From positions 2,294,001-2,358,000 of the forward strand of contig NZ_JAGINT010000002.1 of NCBI RefSeq assembly GCF_017876295.1: a stretch of DNA of 64,000 bases. The letters run 5' to 3'. Shown one piece after another: positions 42,320 through 50,943 of the stretch (position 1 is its first letter; each line of letters opens with the position of its first letter). The notes under the pieces were generated by a model. It saw only the letters and a program-made list of their open reading frames with translations. It was not told where the DNA came from and did no database searches. The position numbers and the translations under genes are program-made. The stretch comes from Kribbella aluminosa. Lineage in GTDB: Bacteria; Actinomycetota; Actinomycetes; Propionibacteriales; Kribbellaceae.

Positions 42320-43906
42320 ATGGGTGAGGGAACGGTCACTGCGCTGGGGCATGCCGGATTGCGGGTCGACGGGGACGGGGTACGGGTTCTCGCGGACCCG
42401 TGGCTGTCGCCGGGCGGGGCGTTCCTGGGCGCCTGGTTCCCGTTTCCGGACAACTCGCACCTGCTGACGGCGGAGACGCTCGACGTCGACGTGGTCGTGG
42501 TGTCGCACGAGCATCTGGACCACCTGGACCTCGACCTGATCGCGGGCCTGCCCGCGACGGTGCCGGTCGTCGTACCGCGGTATCCGTCGACGATCATGCA
42601 GCGCCGGTTGCGCGCGATCGGGCGGACGCGGATCGTCGTCCTCGACGCCTGGGAGCGGTACCGGCTGAACGACCGCGACTGGCTGACCGTGATCCCCGAG
42701 CAGTGCCCGATGAGCCACGATTCCGCCGTACTGCTGAAGATCGGCGCGCGGAGCGTCCTGCACACCAACGACGCCCGGATCTCGCTCGCCCAGGCGCGGC
42801 GGGCGATGACCGAGGCCGGCGGGCAGCTGGACGTGATGGGCGTGCAGATGTCCGGGGCGAGCTGGCACCCGGTGCGGTACGAGTACGACGAGGTCGAGCG
42901 GGAGCGGATCTCGACGATCAAGCGGGTCGGCAAGTTCAAGGCCGTCACCCGGCTGATCCGGCAGGTGCAGCCGCGGCTGGTGATGCCGTACGCCGGTCCG
43001 CCGTGCTTCCTCGACGACGACCTGTTCGAGCTGAACAGCGGCCTGCAACCGGGCGGGATCTTCCCGGACCAGGGCGAGGCGCTGGCCTGGCTCGCGGACC
43101 GGATCCCCGACCAGCGCGGCGTCTGCCTGCTGCCGGGCGACCGGATCCGGCTCGACGACCTCGAGGTCGTCCGGGACCCGCACTGGAACGGCTTCGCCCT
43201 GGACGCCGGACCGGAGCAGCGCAGGCAGTACCTGAAGGAGTACGCCGCCCGCCGCCGGCCGGCCATCGACGCCGCCTGGGCCGCGAACCCCGTGTCGCGG
43301 CCCGGGTTGGCCCATCGCTTCAAGGCGCACCTGGAGTCGCTCGGCACCCTCTCGGAGTACTTCCTGGCCCGGATCGGCATGACGCTGCGCTTCGACGTCT
43401 CCGGTCCGTACGGCGGTGTCTGGGACGCGCACATCGGACCGGACCGCGTCGTCGTCGACCTCGACGGCGGGACCGGGCACGCCGACTACACGCTCACGAT
43501 GGACGGCCGCTGGCTCGACGGCGTGGTCTCCGGCCGGACCCGCTGGGAGGAGCTCCTGCTCTCCCTGCGCTTCACCGCCCGCCGGCAGCCCGACCGGTAC
43601 AACGACTACCTGGTCGGCCTGCTCAAGCACGCGGACCGGGCCGCGCTCAGGGCCGTCGAGCGTTTCGAGGCCGCCCGCGATCCGGAGGAGACCACCACGA
43701 TCGTTGTCGGTGGCAAGCAGTTGCAGGTGAGCAGGTACTGCCCGCACGCCGGCGAGGATCTGGCCGAGACCGGCGTGGTCGTGAACGGCGTACTGCGGTG
43801 CCTCGGCCACAACTTCGAGTTCGACCTGACCGACGGCACCTGCCTCAACGCCCGCTGTGACCCGCTTCTGGTGACACCGGCGCCGTACGTGGAAGAGGCA
43901 GTCTGA
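42320..43906 (+). CDS. Metallo-beta-lactamase fold / Rieske [2Fe-2S] fusion protein
   Basis: The 528-aa protein has an N-terminal MBL domain with the metal motif HEHLDH at residues 63-68 and further His/Asp segments (SHDSAVLL, HTNDARISL). A middle domain of about 150 residues contains a DGRWLDGVVSGRTRWEELL segment. The C-terminus is a Rieske cluster: Cys474-x-His476 and Cys494-x-x-His497 (CPHAGEDL, CLGHNFEFDL). The same two domain types occur in reverse order in CMP-sialic acid hydroxylase (CMAH). A redox role on a sugar-nucleotide or lipid is plausible. It converges on the exopolysaccharide locus with a 62-bp overlap. Confidence 0.82.
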   Translation: MGEGTVTALGHAGLRVDGDGVRVLADPWLSPGGAFLGAWFPFPDNSHLLTAETLDVDVVVVSHEHLDHLDLDLIAGLPATVPVVVPRYPSTIMQRRLRAIGRTRIVVLDAWERYRLNDRDWLTVIPEQCPMSHDSAVLLKIGARSVLHTNDARISLAQARRAMTEAGGQLDVMGVQMSGASWHPVRYEYDEVERERISTIKRVGKFKAVTRLIRQVQPRLVMPYAGPPCFLDDDLFELNSGLQPGGIFPDQGEALAWLADRIPDQRGVCLLPGDRIRLDDLEVVRDPHWNGFALDAGPEQRRQYLKEYAARRRPAIDAAWAANPVSRPGLAHRFKAHLESLGTLSEYFLARIGMTLRFDVSGPYGGVWDAHIGPDRVVVDLDGGTGHADYTLTMDGRWLDGVVSGRTRWEELLLSLRFTARRQPDRYNDYLVGLLKHADRAALRAVERFEAARDPEETTTIVVGGKQLQVSRYCPHAGEDLAETGVVVNGVLRCLGHNFEFDLTDGTCLNARCDPLLVTPAPYVEEAV

Positions 43907-44531
43907 CCGGCTGCTGCAGGTCCGCCAGCCCGACGACGAACAGCCCCGTCACCAGGACGTAGTACAACGTATGGCGGATCGTCGGCCGGTCCAGGTACTC
44001 CCGGTCCGCGGCCACCCGCAGCGGCACGAGTACGTCGAGGTACCAGCGCTCCACGTCCGTCCAGGCAGCGGGCGGTACGGCGGAACGCTCGCGGTAGCGC
44101 AACTGCGCCGGACCGGTCAGCCCGGGCCGCGCGAGCAGCACCGGCCGGCACGCGTCCGGGTAGCGCGCCGCCAGAATCGCGCTCTCCGGACGCGGACCGA
44201 CCAGCGTCATCTGGCCGCGGACCACGTGCCACAGCTGCGGCAGTTCGTCGATCGCGGTCCGCCGCAGGAACCCTCCGAGGCGGGTGATCCGGGCATCCGC
44301 GGCTGCCGTCACTTGGGGGCCCGAGGCAACTGTCCGCATAGTGCGGAACTTGTACAAGGTGAACGTCCGCCCGTTCTCACCCACCCGCGCCTGGCGGAAC
44401 AGCACCGGCCGGCTGCTGGTGACAAGCACCAGTACGGCGACGATCGCCAGGAGCGGAGCCGCCACCACCAGCAGCAGCCCGCCCATCAGTACGTCCAGTA
44501 GCCGCCTGCCCGGACCGACCCGTGCTGACAT
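43845..44531 (-). CDS. Priming undecaprenyl-phosphate sugar transferase (WcaJ C-terminal type)
   Basis: The 228-aa protein has an N-terminal membrane helix (LLDVLMGGLLLVVAAPLLAIVAVLVLV) and the bacterial sugar-transferase motifs YKFRTMR, RRTAIDELPQLWHVVRGQMTLVGPRPE and RPGLTGPAQ. It moves a sugar-1-phosphate to the lipid carrier undecaprenyl phosphate, the first step of polysaccharide assembly. It lacks the long N-terminal membrane part of full WcaJ, as in the short PglC-like forms. It is the last gene of the minus-strand operon. Confidence 0.93.
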   Translation of the reverse strand: MSARVGPGRRLLDVLMGGLLLVVAAPLLAIVAVLVLVTSSRPVLFRQARVGENGRTFTLYKFRTMRTVASGPQVTAAADARITRLGGFLRRTAIDELPQLWHVVRGQMTLVGPRPESAILAARYPDACRPVLLARPGLTGPAQLRYRERSAVPPAAWTDVERWYLDVLVPLRVAADREYLDRPTIRHTLYYVLVTGLFVVGLADLQQPVRLPLPRTAPVSPEAGHSGR

Positions 44532-44540
44532 GGTTCTCTC

Positions 44541-45614
44541 CTAACCGGTGCCGGCGGCAACGAAGACCGCGGTGAACGCCTGGGCGGCGAGATCGCACTC
44601 GTGGCCGAAGGCGGTGATGTCGGTGGGCATCATCGATGGCGTCATGTGGGTGATCAGCCGGACCCCGATCCGGCGCTGGGCCAGCAAGGAGGTCCAGAGC
44701 GGGTTGGTGCTGAGGTCCGGGGCGAGCAGGCTGAAGGTCTTGCCCTGGTAGTGCTGCCGCCAGGTCCAGATGTCCACCGCCTGTGCCCCGGCCGCGACGG
44801 GTTCCGTGATGTAGGTGGCCGTGTCGGTCGCGGCCTGGGCCGCGGCTCCTTGGTAGCCGTCGGCCGCAGCCAGGGCCTTTCGGGACTGCAGGATCGTCAT
44901 GGCTTCCCAGCCTTGGGCGCGGACGCGGTTCCAGATCTCGGTCTGCGCGGCCTGCTGGGTGAGACCCCAACTCGCGTAGGTACTCGGGCTCAGCAGTCCG
45001 GTGCTGAGATCCAGCCGGTCGATCAGATGAGCCCGCAGATAGCCCTCGATGGCGATCGCGCTCGCCGCCGGGTACTTGAGCCGGACCCGCTGCGCGCACC
45101 CCTCCTGGTTGCCGCCGCGCCACGGCAGGCACCCGAGCTCCGGTACGACGGTGTCCACCAGAAGCGGCATGCCCGGGGCAACCTGTGCCAGGCTGCTCCG
45201 CGCCTGCCGGAGGAAGTCGGTGGCCTGCGCCACCGAGGTGAGCCCGTCGCCGTACCCGATCTCGTCGGAGATCTTGAACCCGGCGGTCCCGGGGACCGCG
45301 GCCAGCTGGCCGAGCCGGGCGATCGCTCCCTGGAACGCGGCCGGCCCGTCGAGCCAGCGCTTCACCAGGTCGGTTTCCCACCAGATGGCCACACCGCGCT
45401 GGTGCAGCGCGGTCGCGAGTGCGACGTACCGGTCGCCGGGCAGCACGACAGGTGCGGTGCTGGGCGTCGTCGTACCCGACGGCGACTGCGTGGGAACCGA
45501 CGACGTCGCCGGCGGGCTGCCGTCCGGAGTGGACTGCGGCTGGTTGCTGGGCGTGCCGCCCGAGCAGCCGGCCAGCACCAGCAGGAGACCGGTGGCGATT
45601 GCGATCGCTTTCAT
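44541..45614 (-). CDS. Exported lipoprotein of the polysaccharide locus
   Basis: The 357-aa product starts MKAIAIATGLLLVLAGCSGG, with the lipobox LAGC at 14-17, then a Ser/Thr/Pro-rich linker (to about residue 60). The folded part has a series of short strands and helices such as GVAIWWETDLVKRWL and WTWRQHYQGKTF that could form a TIM-barrel, as in glycoside-hydrolase-like proteins, but no catalytic pair is evident. It sits between the flippase and the priming transferase, so a role at the outer membrane face in polysaccharide processing is likely. Function unassigned. Confidence 0.8.
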   Translation of the reverse strand: MKAIAIATGLLLVLAGCSGGTPSNQPQSTPDGSPPATSSVPTQSPSGTTTPSTAPVVLPGDRYVALATALHQRGVAIWWETDLVKRWLDGPAAFQGAIARLGQLAAVPGTAGFKISDEIGYGDGLTSVAQATDFLRQARSSLAQVAPGMPLLVDTVVPELGCLPWRGGNQEGCAQRVRLKYPAASAIAIEGYLRAHLIDRLDLSTGLLSPSTYASWGLTQQAAQTEIWNRVRAQGWEAMTILQSRKALAAADGYQGAAAQAATDTATYITEPVAAGAQAVDIWTWRQHYQGKTFSLLAPDLSTNPLWTSLLAQRRIGVRLITHMTPSMMPTDITAFGHECDLAAQAFTAVFVAAGTG

Positions 45615-46906
45615 GGTGTTCCCTCTCCGACAGCTACGGCTGTACGACGGCGTGCCGCCGGCGCGCTCAGCCGCAGCAGCAGGCCGATCAGCAAGACATC
45701 GGTGGCCAGGTACGCCGCGGTGGACGCCACCGCTGCGCCCATTGCTCCGTGGCGGGGTATCAGCGTGACATCGAGCACGACCGTGACGACGAGCCCGGCG
45801 CCGAGGACGATCGAGTTGAGTCCCGGACTGCCGCGACCGTAGAGGTACGCGCTCGCGACGCCCGAGCCCCCGGCCAGCACCATGCCCGCGACCAGTACCC
45901 GGGCCGGCGTCACGGCCGATTCGAACGAGGTGCCGTACAGCAGCCGCATGACCGGTCCGGCGAGCAGCGCGACCGGGATCGCGGCGGCCGCGACACCGGC
46001 CAGCGTCGGCCGGATCAGCCGCCGCGCGATCTCGGCGGCACGCTGCTGCTCGAGTTTAGCCAGTCGCGGGTAGAAGACCCAGGTCAGCGCGGTACCGGGC
46101 AGCCGCAGCAGTTCGGCGTACTTCGAGGCGACCGCGTACCCGCCGAGGACGGCCGGGCCGGCGATCGCACCGAGGATCGCGACATCGAGGCGGAGGTTGA
46201 GCAGCGTGATCAGGCCGCCCACCTGACCGCGCAGTCCGTACGACGCCACGCTCCTGGTCAGGTCCTTGTCCGGCCGGCCCCACCACCCGCGGTCGCCGCC
46301 GGCCAGACCGAAGCGCCGCCAGCCGAGCCGGCGGGCGACCCGGCGCCAGGCGTCGACCGCGACGACCAGGTCGGCGAGCCCGAGCCCGAGGATGATCGCG
46401 CCGATGCCGTGGATGCCGACGACGAGCGGCAGCACGAAGCAGGGCAGGAACGCCAGCTCCTCGGCCGCGATCACCACGTCACCGCCGCGCCGGTCCTCCA
46501 GCCCTTGCAGAGCGGTCTTGCCCAAGGTCAGCAGAAGTTGGCTGGCCACGGTCGCCCCCGCGGCCGCGATCAGCCAGGGCGCCTCGTGCGGGAAGAAGAC
46601 CTTCGCCAGCAGCGGCGACGCGGCGATCCAGAGCGCCGTACCGGCGGCTGCACCGGCGGCTCCGATCGCCATCAGCGTCGGCCAGAGCCGGGGAAGGTCC
46701 CGTCGAGGTACGGCGAGGAAGTACGCCAGCGCTCCGGGCAGGCCGAGGACGCACAGCACACCGACCAGGCCGGGAAGCATCCGCAGCAGCGCGTACTCGC
46801 CGACCGCCGACGGCCCGCCGGTCCGGGCGACCAGCACGGTGGCCAGGGTCAGCCCGAGTATTGCGAGCAGCCGCGCCGAGCAGTTGGACAGCACCGACCG
46901 GATCAT
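45611..46906 (-). CDS. Polysaccharide flippase (Wzx-like, MATE/MOP superfamily)
   Basis: The 431-aa protein has about 12 hydrophobic helices, beginning MIRSVLSNCSARLLAILGLTLATVLVARTGG, and includes the LRLDVAILGAIAGPAVLGGYAVASKYAELL segment typical of Polysacc_synt proteins (read in parts). It should move lipid-linked repeat units across the membrane. The start overlaps the stop of the polymerase gene (4 bp), and its stop overlaps the lipoprotein start. Confidence 0.88.
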   Translation of the reverse strand: MIRSVLSNCSARLLAILGLTLATVLVARTGGPSAVGEYALLRMLPGLVGVLCVLGLPGALAYFLAVPRRDLPRLWPTLMAIGAAGAAAGTALWIAASPLLAKVFFPHEAPWLIAAAGATVASQLLLTLGKTALQGLEDRRGGDVVIAAEELAFLPCFVLPLVVGIHGIGAIILGLGLADLVVAVDAWRRVARRLGWRRFGLAGGDRGWWGRPDKDLTRSVASYGLRGQVGGLITLLNLRLDVAILGAIAGPAVLGGYAVASKYAELLRLPGTALTWVFYPRLAKLEQQRAAEIARRLIRPTLAGVAAAAIPVALLAGPVMRLLYGTSFESAVTPARVLVAGMVLAGGSGVASAYLYGRGSPGLNSIVLGAGLVVTVVLDVTLIPRHGAMGAAVASTAAYLATDVLLIGLLLRLSAPAARRRTAVAVGEGTP

Positions 46907-48207
46907 GTCTTCTCCTCACGCTGGTCCTGCATCGCGAGCACGAGCGCCGCGATCAGGCCGAGCCAGGTCCAGAGATGCCGGAAGTGCAGGACCTCGTAGA
47001 ACCCGGCCGCGGTCGCCATCACCGGGCCGATGACGGCCAGGAACCACGGTCTGGGGACGAGTTCGGCGTACGGTTTCGGCAGGTTCCCGAAGACCAGCCG
47101 CAGGCAGCGGACGAACAGCGCGACGCCGAACAGCAGCAGCCCGATCCCGCCGATCACCCCGCGCTCCAGCAGCGTCGCGAGGTAGTCGTTGTGGGCTTCC
47201 TTGACGTACGGCGCCTGGGTCGCCTCCAGCGTGGCTTTCGTCCGGGCGGGACCGTAGCCGGTGGCGTCGCCGTTGAGGAACAGGGCCGTGCCTTCGCTGA
47301 CGATCGTTGCCCGTTCGCTGCTGGAGCTCCCGCTGCGCCCGAGCGAGTCGCGGAGCAGCGGAATGCTGCCGGCCGCCTGCGCGCGCAGCGAGCTGAGGTC
47401 GACGCGCGGCATGACGACACCGGCGACGAGTCCGCCGGCCAGCGCGGCGGTCGCGAGAAGCGCGGCCCCCGCGACGGCACCCCGGCGGCGGTAGATGGTC
47501 ACCACGACGGACAGCAGCAGGCCGATCAGCAGCGTGAGCATCGCACCGTTCGAGCCGGTGAACCCGATCGCGATCAGCACCAGTACGTAGGCGATCCGGC
47601 GGACGCCGGGGGAGCGCGGATGCTTGCAGGCGGCGATGACGAACAACGAGACGACCAGGTAGTTGCCGGCCAGGTTCGGGTCGCCGAAGGTGTACGGCGC
47701 CCGGACGCCGTCCTTGGCGGACACCCCGGTCAGTGCGCTGATACCGGCCAGGTACGCGAACACCATCACGCCGGAGTAGACGGCCGCCGTACGGCACCAG
47801 GCCACCGTGACGGCGCGGACGATCGCGGGATTGTGCCGGCCGAGGGCGAGCGTCATTCCCCAGGTGAACAGCAGGAGGTCCTGGATCAGCACCAGCCCGG
47901 TGGCAGCCGGTGCGACGGAGATGTACGCCGCGAACGCTCCACCGAGCATCATCCCGGCCACGCCCGCCGCGTACGGCAGCCGGATCGGGAGGTGCTCGCG
48001 TCCGGCCCAGAGCAGGCCGAGCACGATGCAGAGCAGGATGCCGGCGTCCGCCGCGGCGGTGTTGCCCGGGCCGGCCGGGGTCAGGAACGGCAGCAGACAG
48101 GTTGTCAGGCCGGTCATCGCGACCAGCATGTCGCCGCGGGGCAGGCCGGGCGAGCCGACGATGCCGATCGGCTGCACGGGCTCCGTCGCGGGCAGCGTCG
48201 TCGTCAT
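46903..48207 (-). CDS. O-antigen ligase/polymerase-type membrane protein (Wzy/WaaL-like)
   Basis: The 434-aa protein has about 11 membrane helices and a large loop with the family motif SSSSERATIVSEG and KEAHNDYLATLLERGVIG (the HNDYL part is the Wzy_C signature near residue 335). It should join polysaccharide repeat units or attach chains. Its stop overlaps the flippase start and its start overlaps the kinase stop, so all three are coupled. Confidence 0.9.
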   Translation of the reverse strand: MTTTLPATEPVQPIGIVGSPGLPRGDMLVAMTGLTTCLLPFLTPAGPGNTAAADAGILLCIVLGLLWAGREHLPIRLPYAAGVAGMMLGGAFAAYISVAPAATGLVLIQDLLLFTWGMTLALGRHNPAIVRAVTVAWCRTAAVYSGVMVFAYLAGISALTGVSAKDGVRAPYTFGDPNLAGNYLVVSLFVIAACKHPRSPGVRRIAYVLVLIAIGFTGSNGAMLTLLIGLLLSVVVTIYRRRGAVAGAALLATAALAGGLVAGVVMPRVDLSSLRAQAAGSIPLLRDSLGRSGSSSSERATIVSEGTALFLNGDATGYGPARTKATLEATQAPYVKEAHNDYLATLLERGVIGGIGLLLFGVALFVRCLRLVFGNLPKPYAELVPRPWFLAVIGPVMATAAGFYEVLHFRHLWTWLGLIAALVLAMQDQREEKT

Positions 48208-49265
48208 AGGACCTCAACTCCGACGGGTCCGTCGGTGAGCGGCCAGTACGGCAGCCCCGCCAGCAGTTCGAGGTGGTTCGCGGCGAACTCGTCGTCGTTC
48301 GCGGACGCGGCGATCTCGCCGAGGCCGGCCAGCGCGGCGCCGTACCAGAGGACCGTCGGCAGGCCGAGGTGGTCGAGGCCGGTGCGGAGGTACAACCGGA
48401 CGAGATCGGGGAGCCAGCCGGCTTCGAGCAGGCCGTACCTGATCCCGGCACCGAACCCGGTACGCCGTAGCCCGCGGTGCCCGTGCACCTCACGGCCGGG
48501 CCGGGTGTGGCGGTCGAGGTAGAGGCAGTAGCTGAGCGCGAACCGGATCAGGTCGCGCAGCGGCGATCCGCTGCGGGCGCCGTTCTCCCAGTCGACGACA
48601 CCGGAGATCCGGCCGTCGTCGACGAGCAGGTTCCCGAACCAGTAGTCGCCGTGGACGACGGTCGCGGCGACCCGCTGGCTGTGCAGTTGCCGGTCCGCGG
48701 CCGCGAGCCGGACCTGCGCGGCCTCGAACATCGGGTGTCCCGACCAGCGTTCGCGGACCGCGCCGGAAACCTCGCTCGCCCAGGTGATCCGCCCGCTCGT
48801 ACCGGCTGTCGCCAGTTGCAGATGCCGAAGCCAGCCGCCGGCCAGCGCGAAGTCCTCCGCCACGGCTCGCGGCCGGGACGTGTGCAGCCAGCGGTGGTAC
48901 CCGACACTCATCGGGACGCCGCGCACCACCGTCGTGACGGCGGCCGGCAGCCCGTCGCTGTCGAGCGTCTCCAGGTAGCGCGGAACGGTTCTGCCGAGCT
49001 CGCCGAGGTCCGCCTCGCCGATCGCGATCAGCATCCGCGTCTCGCGGGAGATGGCGCCTGCGGCCGCGACCGTGACGGGGATCTTGATCGCCACCGGGCC
49101 GGCCGGACCGTCGGTGTAGGTTCCGGCAGGCGGAGTCACGATGAAGGTCCGCTTGGCGTCCGGGTCCTTCGACGTCGCGATCAGCACCCCGCGGCTGCCG
49201 GGCGCGAACAACAGGTCGTGCACGGACCGCGGCCGGGGCTGGAACGCCTTCGATGCTTCGGTCAT
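48204..49265 (-). CDS. Aminoglycoside-phosphotransferase-fold kinase
   Basis: The ATG at 49265 gives 353 aa. The catalytic loop is intact: VVHGDYWFGNLLV (His, Asp and Asn present) and the metal motif GVVDWENG. It is therefore a likely active small-molecule kinase of the APH/choline-kinase fold. The N-terminal lobe has a conserved strand run (RTFIVTPPAG, VAIKIPV) with the Lys in AIKIP. In a polysaccharide cluster it might phosphorylate a sugar or a lipid-linked intermediate; this is inference. It is coupled by 4-bp overlaps to the polymerase gene and to the 161-aa gene. Confidence 0.85.
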   Translation of the reverse strand: MTEASKAFQPRPRSVHDLLFAPGSRGVLIATSKDPDAKRTFIVTPPAGTYTDGPAGPVAIKIPVTVAAAGAISRETRMLIAIGEADLGELGRTVPRYLETLDSDGLPAAVTTVVRGVPMSVGYHRWLHTSRPRAVAEDFALAGGWLRHLQLATAGTSGRITWASEVSGAVRERWSGHPMFEAAQVRLAAADRQLHSQRVAATVVHGDYWFGNLLVDDGRISGVVDWENGARSGSPLRDLIRFALSYCLYLDRHTRPGREVHGHRGLRRTGFGAGIRYGLLEAGWLPDLVRLYLRTGLDHLGLPTVLWYGAALAGLGEIAASANDDEFAANHLELLAGLPYWPLTDGPVGVEVL

Positions 49266-49747
49266 CGCCGCCTCCCGACCACTACGCGCGCCGGTGCGAG
49301 CGCCCCGGTCCACCGCCACGGCGCCCGCCGCGCGAGCCCGAGGGCGGCGGATGCCGGTACGGCGAACGCGAACCCCGGAGGTACCGTGGCCACCGCGGTC
49401 CAGAAGTACCGGACCGCTTCCTCGACGTCGTCGACGACGACCATCGGCCGATCGAGCGTCGGCAGTACGACGAACTCCCGCTCCAGTACGACCCCGAGCT
49501 CCTTCGCCGTACGGCGAAGCCGGTGCCGGCTGCGTGGCCGCTGGTCGACCAGCACCACCGGGCCGTCGGAGGACAGCTGGTCGGCCCGCACCGGACCGTC
49601 GCGCAGGTCGATCCCGACCGTTCCGGGCGGGCACAACTGCAACCACGGCGCGATTGGCTGCCGGCGATCAGCCTGCTCGCGATCGCCCTGCCCGCGTTCA
49701 CTCTGCTCGCGATCGCTGGGGGCCACGTGCTCGACCGGACTCGTCAT
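49262..49747 (-). CDS. Uncharacterised 161-aa protein of the polysaccharide locus
   Basis: The product begins MTSPVEHVAPSDREQSERG, with a charged, disordered N-terminus of about 35 residues. A compact part follows (VGIDLRDGPVRADQL, PTLDRPMVVVDDVEEAVRYFWTAVATVPPG, and a C-terminal hydrophobic stretch LGLARRAPWRWTGAL). It overlaps both neighbours by 4 bp, so it is part of the operon. The family is not recognised. A SAM-like or nucleotide-binding fold is possible but not supported by a motif. Confidence 0.7.
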   Translation of the reverse strand: MTSPVEHVAPSDREQSERGQGDREQADRRQPIAPWLQLCPPGTVGIDLRDGPVRADQLSSDGPVVLVDQRPRSRHRLRRTAKELGVVLEREFVVLPTLDRPMVVVDDVEEAVRYFWTAVATVPPGFAFAVPASAALGLARRAPWRWTGALAPARVVVGRRR

Positions 49748-50943
49748 GACGTCACCAGCTCCGTTCGCCGACCGGCGGAGTACACCTCGTCGAGAACCTC
49801 GGCCAGGCTCTCGGCGTTGTACGTGCTGCCGGCGGCGGCCTGCCCGCGCCGGGCCATTCGTTGGGCCTTCCTACGATCGGCGAGCAGGTCGTCGATCGCC
49901 TCGGCCAGCAGCCGCGGGCGCCCCGGCGGAACCAGCAGACCGCTCTCGCCGGGGACGACCAGGTCGGGTACCGAGTTGACCGCGGTCGCCACCACCGGAA
50001 TCCCGCAGCGCATCGCCTCGACGACCGCACAGGGCAGGCCTTCGTACCGGCTGGCCATCGCGAACACGTCGAACGCGGGCAGCAGCTGCGGTACGTCGGA
50101 CCGCTCGCCGACGAACCGGAACCGGTCCGTCAGTCCCGCGCGGCGGACCAGTTCCTTCGCCTCGCGGTCGCCCGGCCCGGAGCCGATCCAGACCGCGACG
50201 GCGTCGGTGTGCCGCAGTACGGCGATCGCGGCGATCAGGTGTTCCGGAGCCTTCTGGTAGTCGATCCGGCCGACGGTGCCGATCAGCGGCGTGGTCGCGT
50301 CGACCCCCAGCTCGGCGCGGGCCGCCGTACGGGAACTCTCGGTCCGCGGAACGGTGACCGCGTCCACCACCGGAGTGATCGTCCGTAGCGTGCTCGGGGT
50401 CGCGAGCCCGAGCCGCAGGGCTTCCGTCGCGACACCGGTACCGATCGCGAGTACGTCGTCGGTGATCCGCGCCAGCCGGCGCTCGACGGCGATGTACGCC
50501 GCCCGTCGTACCGGGTTCTGGAACTGGTGGAACGGGAAGCCGTGGTAGGTGTGCACGATCCGCGGCACCCGGGCACGATGCGCGGCGAGCCGGCCGAGGG
50601 CGCCGGCCTTCGCGCTGTGGGTGTGGACGACGTCGTACCCGCCCTCCGTGCACAGCTCGGTCAGCCGCCGCAGCGCCCGCCGATCGTCGTTCGGTGACAG
50701 CGGGGAGACCAGGGACGGCTCGATCAGTACGCGCATTCCAGCGGCGGCCGCGCGATCGGTCAGCGGGCCGCCCTGCCCGGTGATGATCGTGACCCGGTAG
50801 CGGCTGGGGTCGAGCGGCAGCACACCGCGCAACGCGACCCCACCCGCACCGGCGATGAACCGGGTGACAATCACGGCCACCTCGATCCGCCCGCCCTCGA
50901 TCCGGCCGCCCTCGATCGGGGCGCCTTCGGGTTGCGTGCTCAT
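49744..50943 (-). CDS. GT4-family glycosyltransferase
   Basis: The 399-aa protein has the GT-B fold of GT4 enzymes: TRFIAGAGGVALRGVLP near the N-terminus, GTVGRIDYQKAPEHL in the sugar-nucleotide domain and the E-x7-E motif EGLPCAVVEAMRCG near residue 305. It adds a sugar residue to a growing lipid-linked oligosaccharide. The first 20 residues contain a three-fold short repeat (GGRIEGGRIE), from a 15-bp tandem repeat in the DNA. The start could be a little further in. Confidence 0.92.
   Translation of the reverse strand: MSTQPEGAPIEGGRIEGGRIEVAVIVTRFIAGAGGVALRGVLPLDPSRYRVTIITGQGGPLTDRAAAAGMRVLIEPSLVSPLSPNDDRRALRRLTELCTEGGYDVVHTHSAKAGALGRLAAHRARVPRIVHTYHGFPFHQFQNPVRRAAYIAVERRLARITDDVLAIGTGVATEALRLGLATPSTLRTITPVVDAVTVPRTESSRTAARAELGVDATTPLIGTVGRIDYQKAPEHLIAAIAVLRHTDAVAVWIGSGPGDREAKELVRRAGLTDRFRFVGERSDVPQLLPAFDVFAMASRYEGLPCAVVEAMRCGIPVVATAVNSVPDLVVPGESGLLVPPGRPRLLAEAIDDLLADRRKAQRMARRGQAAAGSTYNAESLAEVLDEVYSAGRRTELVTS
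50881..50925. repeat. Three tandem 15-bp repeats in the GT4 start region
   Basis: Units at 50881, 50896 and 50911 share the pattern CTCGATC(C/G)G(C/G)(C/G)CGCC. They encode the repeated IEGGR-type peptide at the glycosyltransferase N-terminus, and could change in number by slippage. Confidence 0.6.
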
